Shown: positions 24,903-33,204 of the stretch, piece by piece
Position numbering within the stretch: the first letter of the stretch is position 1
How the letters are laid out: each line of letters starts with the position of its first letter
NCBI RefSeq assembly: GCF_004000985.1
Contig: NZ_BIMH01000023.1
Coordinates: forward strand, 1-64,000
Direction of reading: 5' to 3'
DNA length: 64,000 nucleotides
Source: Paenibacillus validus NBRC 15382
GTDB taxonomy: Bacteria > Bacillota > Bacilli > Paenibacillales > NBRC-103111
Program-made: the position numbers and the translations under genes
Notes under the pieces: model-generated
What the model was told of the DNA's origin: nothing
Seen by the model: only the letters and a program-made list of their open reading frames with translations
Database searches by the model: none

Positions 24903-26108
24903 ATGATGCTCGCGAATAGGTACGGTCCCATTTACCGTAGAGGGCTGGCGGCTGTTGTTCTGCTGTTGGCGATGGGTTTGGGGCTATTTCTTCCGCCCGG
25001 CGCGGAAGCACATTTCACCTCTACCGGGTATTCGGATATCACCGTCAAGGAACAGGAGCTTCAATATTTGCTTTCCTTTGGCGAGCATGATCTGATGGAA
25101 GCGCTCAAGCTTGATCAGGACGGGGACGGAAAGCTTTCCGAACAAGAATTAAGCGATGCGTCGGAAAGCTTGAAGGCATTTGTGAACGACGGACTGATTG
25201 TGACAGGGGACGGCAAGGTCGGACAAGCCGCGATCAAACAGGTAAAGAAAACGCTGCGGGCCAAAATGCCAATGGTCGAACTCGATTTGGTGTACGCGTT
25301 TCCCGGCAAGGTTGAACGCTTTCAGGTGCAGTACGGGTTCTTTTACAACGGAACGAACTCGGACCATCGAAGCTTCGCAACGATTCTTCTGGGTGGACAA
25401 ACCGTCACTCAGGTGTTGAACCAGAACAACGCCATCCTGCAAATTCAAGGCTCTTCGCAGACGCAGGAGAGCGGGCAAGCGGGGGCGGCAGAGGAGAAGA
25501 CAAGCTTCAAAGGCGTGCAGCCGGCCTCGCAAGGCTCCGCTTCCAACCCTTGGTACCTGACGCTCATGGAGTACGTGCGGATGGGGATGGAGCACATATG
25601 GGGCGGGGCCGATCATCTTTTGTTCGTCGCCGGTCTTATTGTTGCCACGCGAAACCGGAAGGAGGTCGTCCGCCTAATTACGGCTTTTACCGTGGGTCAC
25701 AGTGTGACCTTGGTTTTGGCCGCATTGGAGTTGGCCTCATTGTCGCCGATTCTTGTTGAACCGCTCATCGCCCTTAGCATTGTATATGTAGCGATGGAGA
25801 ATCTAAATTGGACCCGGAAGATCCCGATGAACCGGACGACGCTGACGGCGCTGTTTGGACTCGTTCACGGCTTCGGGTTTGCCGAGATTTTGCAGGGAAC
25901 GCTGGCCGGTCACATTGCACTGCCCTTGTTCTCCTTTAACCTTGGGGTAGAGCTCGGTCAGCTTGCGGTGGTAGCGATTGTGCTTCCCTTGCTGTGGGTG
26001 TTTCATCGAAGCCTGAAGAAAGCCTACGACCGCTGGCTTCCAGGCGCCTCGGGTTTGATCGGCTTATTCGGCGTCTTCTGGTTTATCGAACGCGTATTTT
26101 CAATATAA
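24903..26108 (+). CDS. HupE/UreJ-2-like membrane protein with EF-hand-like N-terminal region
   Basis: A ~401-residue protein: signal sequence/first membrane helix, an extracytoplasmic part with an EF-hand-like loop (LDQDGDGKLSEQEL), then from ~225 the HupE/UreJ_2 core of about six membrane helices (HIWGGADHLLFVAGLIVA, FTVGHSVTLVLAAL, LFGLVHGFGFAEIL) with conserved His/Asp suited to metal binding. HupE relatives carry Ni or Co, but substrate is unproven. The AAGGGAGG site lies 13 nt before this ATG and 6 nt before an overlapping 7-codon ORF (24896-24919), so the start may be at 24903 or 24906. It is 11 bp before the next gene, an operon. Confidence 0.8.
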   Translation: MMLANRYGPIYRRGLAAVVLLLAMGLGLFLPPGAEAHFTSTGYSDITVKEQELQYLLSFGEHDLMEALKLDQDGDGKLSEQELSDASESLKAFVNDGLIVTGDGKVGQAAIKQVKKTLRAKMPMVELDLVYAFPGKVERFQVQYGFFYNGTNSDHRSFATILLGGQTVTQVLNQNNAILQIQGSSQTQESGQAGAAEEKTSFKGVQPASQGSASNPWYLTLMEYVRMGMEHIWGGADHLLFVAGLIVATRNRKEVVRLITAFTVGHSVTLVLAALELASLSPILVEPLIALSIVYVAMENLNWTRKIPMNRTTLTALFGLVHGFGFAEILQGTLAGHIALPLFSFNLGVELGQLAVVAIVLPLLWVFHRSLKKAYDRWLPGASGLIGLFGVFWFIERVFSI

Positions 26109-26119
26109 AGGAGAAGCGA

Positions 26120-29100
26120 ATGGTGAGAAGCATACGTAAGTTGTTGAAAACATACATATCAGCCGTGGCGGCTGGCAGTTTGCTGCTAAGCTGTTTGTCA
26201 CCCTTTGGACCCGTTGCTGCAGTTGCGGCGGCAGAGTCGAGCGCGCCGGTGCTGCTCGTGACGGAAATTCATCCGAATAATACGGGGGATGACGATTACG
26301 AGTTTATTGAAATCTATAATAACTCTGATCGGACGCTTAAGCTAAACGATTATTCTGTTAGGTACTATTATCCCTCAGATGGATCTACGATTCCGTTCCA
26401 ATTCCCTGAGGTGTCGCTGCCCTCTGGGCAAACGGTTGTTCTTTGGTACAACAAGAGCGCGAAGACGGTCGCAGACTTTAACTCCAAGTACGGAACGTCG
26501 CTTAACCCCGATCAGATCGCAGAAATTACCGGGACCGGTTTTACCGGACTGGCGAACAGTGGCAGCCGCGGCGTGGTCATTCGAGACGCGGCCGCCAACG
26601 AGATCACAAGAGCGATCTACGTCACAGAAGACATTGGCACCGGATTAGGCGTTTATTATAGATCTCCACTAGCGGGAACGGAACAAGCGAAGCTTGCCGT
26701 CCTGCAGGCGCCGACGCCAGGGACGCTTTCCCCCGGTCAGGTTCCGGATACTCCGGTGCACCTGCCGGATAACGAGCCGCCGGTCATCACGCACACGCCG
26801 GTAACGGCTGCAAATGTGGAGAACGATGTAATCATCACGGCGAGCATTACGAATCCGGAGGATACGGTCGCTGGGGCCACCTACAACGATATTGTAACGG
26901 CGGCGGTATACTATAAATCGATTTCGGAACCGACCTTCTTATCTGTACCGCTTGTAAAAATGACGGGTACCGACTTCAGCGCAGCGATTCCTGGAACAGA
27001 GCTGAAGGAGGCGCAGCTTCAGTACTATATTCAGGCTAAGGACAGCGCCAATACTGTAAAAACAGATACGTATACGGTGCAGATTGCAATGCCGGATATC
27101 GACTTCAATGCGCTGCCGCCGTTAATGGTTACCGAGCTTGTGCCCGATTCGACGAACGTAGGGTCGGCTGACGGGTATGAGTTTATCGAGATTTATAACA
27201 ACTCCGACAAGGACGTTAACTTTAAAGATTATAAAATTTATTATCGTTATACAGACTCCGGTCCGGACGCCGATGTCGTTTGGCCGACGGACGTAGAGGA
27301 CTTCATCCTTCCAGCTAAGCAAACGATGGTATTCTGGATTATCAACGCGCAGAACCAGTCCAAAACCGTCGCTGATTTTAACGCGATCTATGGCACGAAT
27401 CTGCAGGAAAACGTGAACATCATGAAGATGCGCAGTGACGGGATGGCCAACGGTGGCAAGCGGGGCATCGTCATTGCCACGAACACCCACAAAGAGATAT
27501 CGGTTGCGCTCTACGACAACGACGAAGAAACGGAGGCGAACAAAGGCATCTTCTATAAGTACGCCGCCAACGGCGCCGCTACGATGATCAAGTACAGCGC
27601 GGGTCTGGAAGCGGCGACGCCGGGTACGGTAGCCGGCCATCAAGTGCCGCTCCTTCCGGTGATGCTGCCTGTGGATACGACAGCACCGACGATTGAAGTC
27701 TTGACGGGAAAAACGGAGGTGGAGCAATGGCAGGATGTCGAGCTCGTTGCGGATGCCAAGGACGATCAGGGCGTGAAGACGGTAGCGGTCTTTTACAAAA
27801 CGGATCAGCAGTCTGCGTACACCAAGCGTTACCTGAAAGAGAGCTTCAGCGATACGATGTATCATCACAAGGTCTTTTCGCCAGAGCTGATCGGACGGAC
27901 TTATGTTGACTATTACTTTGCAGCTTCAGACGGCACGAATACGACTACAAGCCCGACGTATCGACTGCTTATTACCGGAGGCTTGGATACATCGCCGCTT
28001 CGAATGAACGTGAAGGACGGAGACACGTTATCTGGCCGGTACTTGTTGAAGACTACGTCGCAGTCGGCCGCCCCGAGCGAGCTGAGCGTCGCGATTGATA
28101 ACGAGCCGGCCGCCCCTACAAGCATTGCGCTGGAGAATGAGGCGTATTTCGCCTTTGATGTGACCGCGGTCAATTATTGGTTCAAAAATGCGGTGACCGA
28201 CGGGCAGGAGATTCTGTTCACGTTCGATGATACGATTAATGATTGGACGACGTTAACCGTTCCGATCAACCCGGACCGTTTGGGAATCGGGGATAATGTC
28301 CTTTCCATTCGGGCAGGCTCCAAAGCCTCGCCGTTTGATACTCGGCAGGAAGAAAACAAGGACGATTTCCAGGTGAAGAACATTCGCCTTGTTCTCGCTG
28401 ACGGAACGGAGCTGTATGATGACCGTTATACGGACCGCGAGCAGGAAATCAAGATGGGGGACAGCAGTGGCAGATTCCCGGTGATCGATTTCAAGTTCCA
28501 CATTACGGAGGAGAAGTTTAGATCAAAGGCTTATGAATGGGATACGACAAAGTGGGCCGACGGAAGTTACACCGTCAAGGTTATCCAATCGGGAGGCGGG
28601 GAACGCACGGCCACCGTCAATGTGGACAACACGGCTCCATCCATTCAACCAACGGTGGTAGAAGGAGAGACGTATAAAGGACCGTTTATCATTGATGCAG
28701 CCGTTAGCGATGCTTCATCCGGTTTGGAGAAGGTGGAGACCCGGCTCGACGGCGCGCCTATTACGTTCCCGTATGCCACCTCCTCTTCCAAGCTGCAGCC
28801 CGGGGAGCATACGCTGATCATTCAAGCCAGCGATAAGGTGGGGAATCGTTCGGAATCCAAGATTACCTTCTTTACGCCTAACGAACACCCTTCGCAGCCG
28901 GAACTCATCGCGCCGCAGCAGGGCAATGGAACTGCTAAGACCGACGTATCCCTCGCCGTGAAGGTGACCGATCCGACCGGTGATGCCATGAAGGTTTCGT
29001 TCTACAAGGGCTACGCGTATGGAGGCGGCGCACCTGGAAAGCTCGCAGGCTATCGGAATACGGTCGATTACGAGCCGCCGAAGCAGCAGGTTCCGGCAGG

Positions 29101-31789
29101 AGAAACAGCTTTTGGTGAAGCGGACTATATGGCGATTGCGGCCAAGGACGGACAATATGTAACAACGGACAGCGACACGCAGTTCCCGTACCAAAGGTTG
29201 CAAGTGCAGCTGGATCCGTCGGTGAAAGCAACCGATACCGTTGAGCTGAAGTGGCAGGGAGCTTCGCTGGAAGGACGCAAAGTAACCATGTACGCATGGG
29301 ATGAGACCAAGCAGGAGTGGGAGAAGCTTGCCCAACATGTGGCGGGTGCAGAGGATTTTGAGCTGTACGCGACCTTCGAAGCCGGGAAATATGCCCGCTC
29401 GCACACCATCGATGTGCTGATTCAGGACGAAATCTCTCCTACGCCCGACGATTATGATTATTCCTTCGTTTGGATGTCGGATACGCAGTATTATTCCGAA
29501 AGCTATCCTCATATCTATGAGGATATTGTGAATTGGATTGCGGATAAGAAGGATGAGATGAACATTAAATATGTCATCCACACCGGCGACCTGGTTGATG
29601 AAGCGGATAAACCGATACAGTGGCAGCGCGCTTCGGACGATATGGCGGTGCTGGAGAAGGCAGGCGTTCCTTATGGGGTGCTTGCAGGGAACCATGACGT
29701 GGATCATAAGCTGGGCGCTTACGATCATTATTGGAATTATTTCGGCGAGGACCGCTTCAAGAAGCAGCCGACCTTCGGCGGGTCGTACGATAACAACCGA
29801 GGGCATTATGACCTCATATCGTCCCACGGCAACGATTTTATCGTGCTGTATATGGGCTGGGGGCTTGGCGACAAAGAAATCCAGTGGATGGACGATGTGC
29901 TGAAGCAGTATCCGGACCGGATGGCCATCTTGAATTTCCACGAATACCTGCTGGTGTCGGGCAACCGCGCGCCGATTGCCGATAAGGTGTTTGAGCGGGT
30001 CGTAGTACCGAATAAAAATGTCATTGCCGTCTTATCCGGGCATTATCATGACGCCGAGCTGCTGGTCGATGAAATCGATGACGACGGAGACGGCGTCAAG
30101 GACCGGAACGTATATCAAATGCTGGCCGATTATCAAGGCGGCCCCGAAGGGGGACAAGGATACATTCGGTTAATGCAATTTGATACGGATAACAATAAGC
30201 TCAATATTAAAACCTATTCCCCTTATTTGGACGATTACAACTATTACGATCCCGTGGAGTATCCAAACAAGGACGAATTTACGTTAACGCTCGATTTGCA
30301 GCCGAAGAAGAAGCGCGTAGCGACCGATTACATGGGCGTTAATGTGTATACGGATCAACGGATTGGCCAGGTGGAGCAAGTCGCGAGCGGCTCCAAGGCT
30401 GAAGTCGTCTGGAACCGTCTCCCGGCGAAGACCCTGCAGCAGTGGTACGCTGTCGCGGAGGATGATTTCGGCGGCCGCAGCGTCTCCGGGATTTGGAATT
30501 TCAAGACGGGACCAAGCAGCAATTCCGACGATGACGAAGAAAATAATGTCGGTCATGTTGGCTCTGGCCCGCAACAGCCTGCGGGACAACAGCCTGCGGG
30601 AGAGCAGCCCAAGCCGGACGAGGACGGCCGTCTGACCGTGAAGCCGACTCGGGAAGGAGCTGCAGCCAAAGCGGAGCTGAAGGCCGAGGAGCTCCATAGC
30701 GCATTCATACAGGCGGAAGCGCGAACGGACGGGCAGAAGACCGTTACGGTTAAGCTCGATGCCGTAGAAGGGGTACGGACATATGCGTTGACGCTCCCGT
30801 CGGCAGCGTTGATGCAGGATAATCCATCCCGGCGCATCGAGATTGTGTCGGCCGTCGGCACTGTTGTGCTCCCCGGCAATATGCTGACGGGACGTAGCGA
30901 CAATTCATCCACCGTCACTTTAACGGTAGGCGCTGCCGATCAAGGCCGCTTGAGCGAGCAGGTCCGCGCGTCAGTCGGTGACCGTCCGGTTATTGAGCTG
31001 GAGATGAAGGACGGCGACCGGACGCTGGCTTGGAACAACCCGGATGTGAAAGTGAAGGTATCGGTTCCGTACAAGGCAACGCCGGAGGAAAGAAGCAAAA
31101 GCGACCATCTGGTCGTCCTGTACATGGATTCGGAGGGTCAGGCCCATGTGATAGCGAACGCCAAATACGATCTGGCTTCTGAAACGATCGTATTCGAGAC
31201 GACCCACTTCAGTACGTACGCCGTTGCTCTGGTATTCAAATCGTTCGACGACTTGAACGGTCTCGAGTGGGCGAAGCGGCCGATCGAGGCGCTGGCCTCC
31301 AGAGACATCATCGAAGGAACGTCCGAGAAGCAATACTCGCCGGCCAAACCGATCACCCGGGCGGATTTTGTAACGCTGCTGGTCAAGACGCTCGGACTCG
31401 AGTCGAAGCAAGCGGCAGAAAACTTCAAGGATGTGCAGCCCGGGGATTATTATTACGAAGCGATCGCGGCTGCAAGGAAGCTGGGAATCGCCGAGGGCTC
31501 GGGCAACGATACATTCAGACCGAACGATCCGATTACCCGGCAAGACACATTTGTCCTAACCGAACGGGCGTTGAAGGCGGCGGAAGCGCCGATAATTAGC
31601 GGTGCGGCTTCGCTCGAAACGTTCGCCGACGGGCAGCAGATTGCCGATTATGCTAAGGAGGCTGTCGCGGGCATGGTGAAGGCTGGACTCATCGAGGGGA
31701 GCAATGGGCGCGTTGAACCGCTGGCGAATATAACGCGGGCCGAAACCGCCGTGCTCATGTATCGAATCTTTAAGAAAATAACCGAATAA
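26120..31789 (+). CDS. Giant surface protein: lamin-tail domains, calcineurin-like metallophosphoesterase, three SLH repeats
   Basis: A 1,889-residue secreted protein. After a signal peptide come two lamin-tail (LTD) domains at ~42-190 and ~333-520 (VTEIHPNNTGDDDYEFIEIY; VTELVPDS, DGYEFIEIYNNSDKDVN), Ig-like and beta-rich stretches, a metallophosphoesterase at ~1110-1385 (WMSDTQYY, HTGDLVDEAD, AGNHDVDH, LSGHYHDAE), a QQPAG-repeat linker near 1485, and three SLH repeats (~1708-1889) for cell-wall anchoring. The ATG at 26120 follows AAAGGAG. With the PhoP box upstream, release of phosphate from extracellular esters is the likely role. Terminator follows. Confidence 0.93.
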   Translation: MVRSIRKLLKTYISAVAAGSLLLSCLSPFGPVAAVAAAESSAPVLLVTEIHPNNTGDDDYEFIEIYNNSDRTLKLNDYSVRYYYPSDGSTIPFQFPEVSLPSGQTVVLWYNKSAKTVADFNSKYGTSLNPDQIAEITGTGFTGLANSGSRGVVIRDAAANEITRAIYVTEDIGTGLGVYYRSPLAGTEQAKLAVLQAPTPGTLSPGQVPDTPVHLPDNEPPVITHTPVTAANVENDVIITASITNPEDTVAGATYNDIVTAAVYYKSISEPTFLSVPLVKMTGTDFSAAIPGTELKEAQLQYYIQAKDSANTVKTDTYTVQIAMPDIDFNALPPLMVTELVPDSTNVGSADGYEFIEIYNNSDKDVNFKDYKIYYRYTDSGPDADVVWPTDVEDFILPAKQTMVFWIINAQNQSKTVADFNAIYGTNLQENVNIMKMRSDGMANGGKRGIVIATNTHKEISVALYDNDEETEANKGIFYKYAANGAATMIKYSAGLEAATPGTVAGHQVPLLPVMLPVDTTAPTIEVLTGKTEVEQWQDVELVADAKDDQGVKTVAVFYKTDQQSAYTKRYLKESFSDTMYHHKVFSPELIGRTYVDYYFAASDGTNTTTSPTYRLLITGGLDTSPLRMNVKDGDTLSGRYLLKTTSQSAAPSELSVAIDNEPAAPTSIALENEAYFAFDVTAVNYWFKNAVTDGQEILFTFDDTINDWTTLTVPINPDRLGIGDNVLSIRAGSKASPFDTRQEENKDDFQVKNIRLVLADGTELYDDRYTDREQEIKMGDSSGRFPVIDFKFHITEEKFRSKAYEWDTTKWADGSYTVKVIQSGGGERTATVNVDNTAPSIQPTVVEGETYKGPFIIDAAVSDASSGLEKVETRLDGAPITFPYATSSSKLQPGEHTLIIQASDKVGNRSESKITFFTPNEHPSQPELIAPQQGNGTAKTDVSLAVKVTDPTGDAMKVSFYKGYAYGGGAPGKLAGYRNTVDYEPPKQQVPAGETAFGEADYMAIAAKDGQYVTTDSDTQFPYQRLQVQLDPSVKATDTVELKWQGASLEGRKVTMYAWDETKQEWEKLAQHVAGAEDFELYATFEAGKYARSHTIDVLIQDEISPTPDDYDYSFVWMSDTQYYSESYPHIYEDIVNWIADKKDEMNIKYVIHTGDLVDEADKPIQWQRASDDMAVLEKAGVPYGVLAGNHDVDHKLGAYDHYWNYFGEDRFKKQPTFGGSYDNNRGHYDLISSHGNDFIVLYMGWGLGDKEIQWMDDVLKQYPDRMAILNFHEYLLVSGNRAPIADKVFERVVVPNKNVIAVLSGHYHDAELLVDEIDDDGDGVKDRNVYQMLADYQGGPEGGQGYIRLMQFDTDNNKLNIKTYSPYLDDYNYYDPVEYPNKDEFTLTLDLQPKKKRVATDYMGVNVYTDQRIGQVEQVASGSKAEVVWNRLPAKTLQQWYAVAEDDFGGRSVSGIWNFKTGPSSNSDDDEENNVGHVGSGPQQPAGQQPAGEQPKPDEDGRLTVKPTREGAAAKAELKAEELHSAFIQAEARTDGQKTVTVKLDAVEGVRTYALTLPSAALMQDNPSRRIEIVSAVGTVVLPGNMLTGRSDNSSTVTLTVGAADQGRLSEQVRASVGDRPVIELEMKDGDRTLAWNNPDVKVKVSVPYKATPEERSKSDHLVVLYMDSEGQAHVIANAKYDLASETIVFETTHFSTYAVALVFKSFDDLNGLEWAKRPIEALASRDIIEGTSEKQYSPAKPITRADFVTLLVKTLGLESKQAAENFKDVQPGDYYYEAIAAARKLGIAEGSGNDTFRPNDPITRQDTFVLTERALKAAEAPIISGAASLETFADGQQIADYAKEAVAGMVKAGLIEGSNGRVEPLANITRAETAVLMYRIFKKITE

Positions 31790-31796
31790 GCTAAGG

Positions 31797-31840
31797 AATA
31801 CAGCGTGTCCTCCGGTAGGACGCGCTGTATTATTTTTTCT
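31797..31840 (+). terminator. Terminator of the phosphoesterase operon
   Basis: AATACAGCG(TG)TCC pairs with GGACGCGCTGTATT, followed by ATTTTTT. Confidence 0.8.
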
Positions 31841-31888
31841 TGCCGCCCGAAAGATTTCTTGAATTCCGCAAATTTTTTCAAAAAAATC

Positions 31889-31925
31889 TTGATATTCATA
31901 TAATACCTAGTATAATACTTGGTAT
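31889..31925 (+). promoter_or_regulatory. Promoter with overlapping 23-bp inverted repeat
   Basis: TTGATA (31889-31894), a 16-nt spacer and TATAAT (31911-31916) form a promoter. ATACC-t-AGTAT-a-ATACT-t-GGTAT (31903-31925) is an inverted repeat over the -10. Probably a regulator site ahead of the lacI-type gene. Confidence 0.5.
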
Positions 31926-32002
31926 AAGGATTGAGTTCATATCAAATTTCCCGTTGGTTATCAAAAAAGGTATGGTGGAGCCGGAGCGCCTTTGATATAA
32001 TG

Positions 32003-32024
32003 GTCATGAAAAGCTTTTCATGAC
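32003..32024. promoter_or_regulatory. 22-bp palindromic operator (site 1) at the lacI-type gene
   Basis: GTCATGAAAAG|CTTTTCATGAC is perfectly palindromic and lies directly after a TATAAT (31996-32001), ahead of the LacI-family gene. It shares the core TGAAAAGCTTTTCA with site 2 at 33093-33108, so it is most likely the autoregulatory operator of that repressor. Confidence 0.8.
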
Positions 32025-32042
32025 AAATGACAGGTGAATCCG

Positions 32043-33059
32043 ATGAAATCAACCATAAGAGATGTAGCGCGTATGGCCAACGTTTCTATTAGCACGGTAT
32101 CCAGGGTATTGAATAATCCGGATCTGGTGGCCAAAGATAAGCGGGAAAAGATTTTGGAGGCGATCGAGCAGCTTAATTATACCCCTAACGCCTTGGCACG
32201 GGGGTTAATTCACAAAAGAACGCAGACGCTGGGGGTCATCATTCCGGACATCTCCAACTTATTTTATGCAGAGGTCATCCGCGGGATGGAAGATTCGGCG
32301 CATGAAAGCGGAAATAACCTGATTATTTGTAATACGGTTAACGATCAAGCTCGTCGATTGGCAAGCGTGAAGGTGTTAAGCGAAAAGCAGATCGACGGGA
32401 TCGTCATTACAAGCGAGCCGATTTATCCGGACAGCTATGAACTGTTCCGGCAGTTGAATATACCGATTGTTTTGGCTGCCACGCATAGCTTGGAATACGA
32501 GATCCCTTCCGTAAGAGTGAACGACGAGCAAGCTGCGTATGATGCGACGGAGTATCTGATTCGCAAGGGACACAAGCGCATCGGCATGATTAGCGGGTCT
32601 ACACTTGATCCGATATCCGGATTGCCGAGAATTCAAGGATTCATGAGAGCACTGCGGACACATGGTCTGGAGGCTACACCGGAAATCCGCATTGAATATG
32701 CGAACTATCACTTTGAAGAAAGCTACGAAGCCATGAAAAAGCTGTATGCGAAATTCCCTGAGCTGACAGCGGTCTTCGCTTCAAGTGATGAGAGAGCGCT
32801 TGGTGCGATATCTTATCTGCACGAGAACCGGATTCAAGTGCCTGAACAGGTTTCGGTCATCGGCTTTGACAACACGAGAATGGCGGGCATGAGCTACCCG
32901 AAGCTGACCACCGTTGCCCAGCCGTTGTACCAAATGGGGTTTCAAGCGGTCCGGAAGCTGGATCAGCTCATCAACGGCAAACAGCTGGAGGAGCTGCGCA
33001 CGTACATGTCGCATTGGATTGAAGAACGGCATTCCGTGAGAGATATCAACATCAATTAG
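32043..33059 (+). CDS. LacI-family transcriptional regulator of the sulfatase operon
   Basis: A 338-residue repressor: N-terminal LacI HTH (TIRDVARMANVSISTVSRVL) with the hinge LNYTPNALARGL, then a periplasmic-binding-protein-like sensor domain (LGVIIPDISNLFYAEVIRGM ... VIGFDNTRMAGMSYPKLTTV). The ATG at 32043 has AGGTG 8 nt before it; the in-frame GTG at 32034 is too close to that site. Operators sharing one palindromic core flank the gene (32003-32024 and 33093-33108). It lies immediately upstream of, and codirectional with, the importer-sulfatase operon it probably controls. The inducer is presumably a sugar. Confidence 0.93.
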   Translation: MKSTIRDVARMANVSISTVSRVLNNPDLVAKDKREKILEAIEQLNYTPNALARGLIHKRTQTLGVIIPDISNLFYAEVIRGMEDSAHESGNNLIICNTVNDQARRLASVKVLSEKQIDGIVITSEPIYPDSYELFRQLNIPIVLAATHSLEYEIPSVRVNDEQAAYDATEYLIRKGHKRIGMISGSTLDPISGLPRIQGFMRALRTHGLEATPEIRIEYANYHFEESYEAMKKLYAKFPELTAVFASSDERALGAISYLHENRIQVPEQVSVIGFDNTRMAGMSYPKLTTVAQPLYQMGFQAVRKLDQLINGKQLEELRTYMSHWIEERHSVRDININ

Positions 33060-33092
33060 GTGAAAACCAAGTGAGCTAAAGCTCACGATAAT

Positions 33093-33108
33093 CTGAAAAG
33101 CTTTTCAG
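33093..33108. promoter_or_regulatory. Palindromic operator (site 2) ahead of the importer operon
   Basis: CTGAAAAG|CTTTTCAG shares the core TGAAAAGCTTTTCA with site 1. A small GTGAGC-TAAA-GCTCAC hairpin (33071-33086) precedes it, and AAACGTTT (33111-33118) follows. A TATAAT lies at 33166-33171. Confidence 0.78.
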
Positions 33109-33204
33109 CAAACGTTTCCATTTGTGTTGAAAGGGGTGATACACTTCTGCACGCCGCTCGATAGCTATAATTTCCATGCTCAAACCAAATAGGAGGCCAA
33201 TCAT

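Noticed and set aside
28715-29941. 408-codon antisense frame in the giant phosphoesterase gene
   Set aside because: Antisense to conserved phosphoesterase codons and unlike any protein.
33093-33108. cre site for CcpA
   Set aside because: The palindrome has a G-C centre (AAGCTT) rather than the C-G centre of cre and matches the operator of the adjacent LacI gene.
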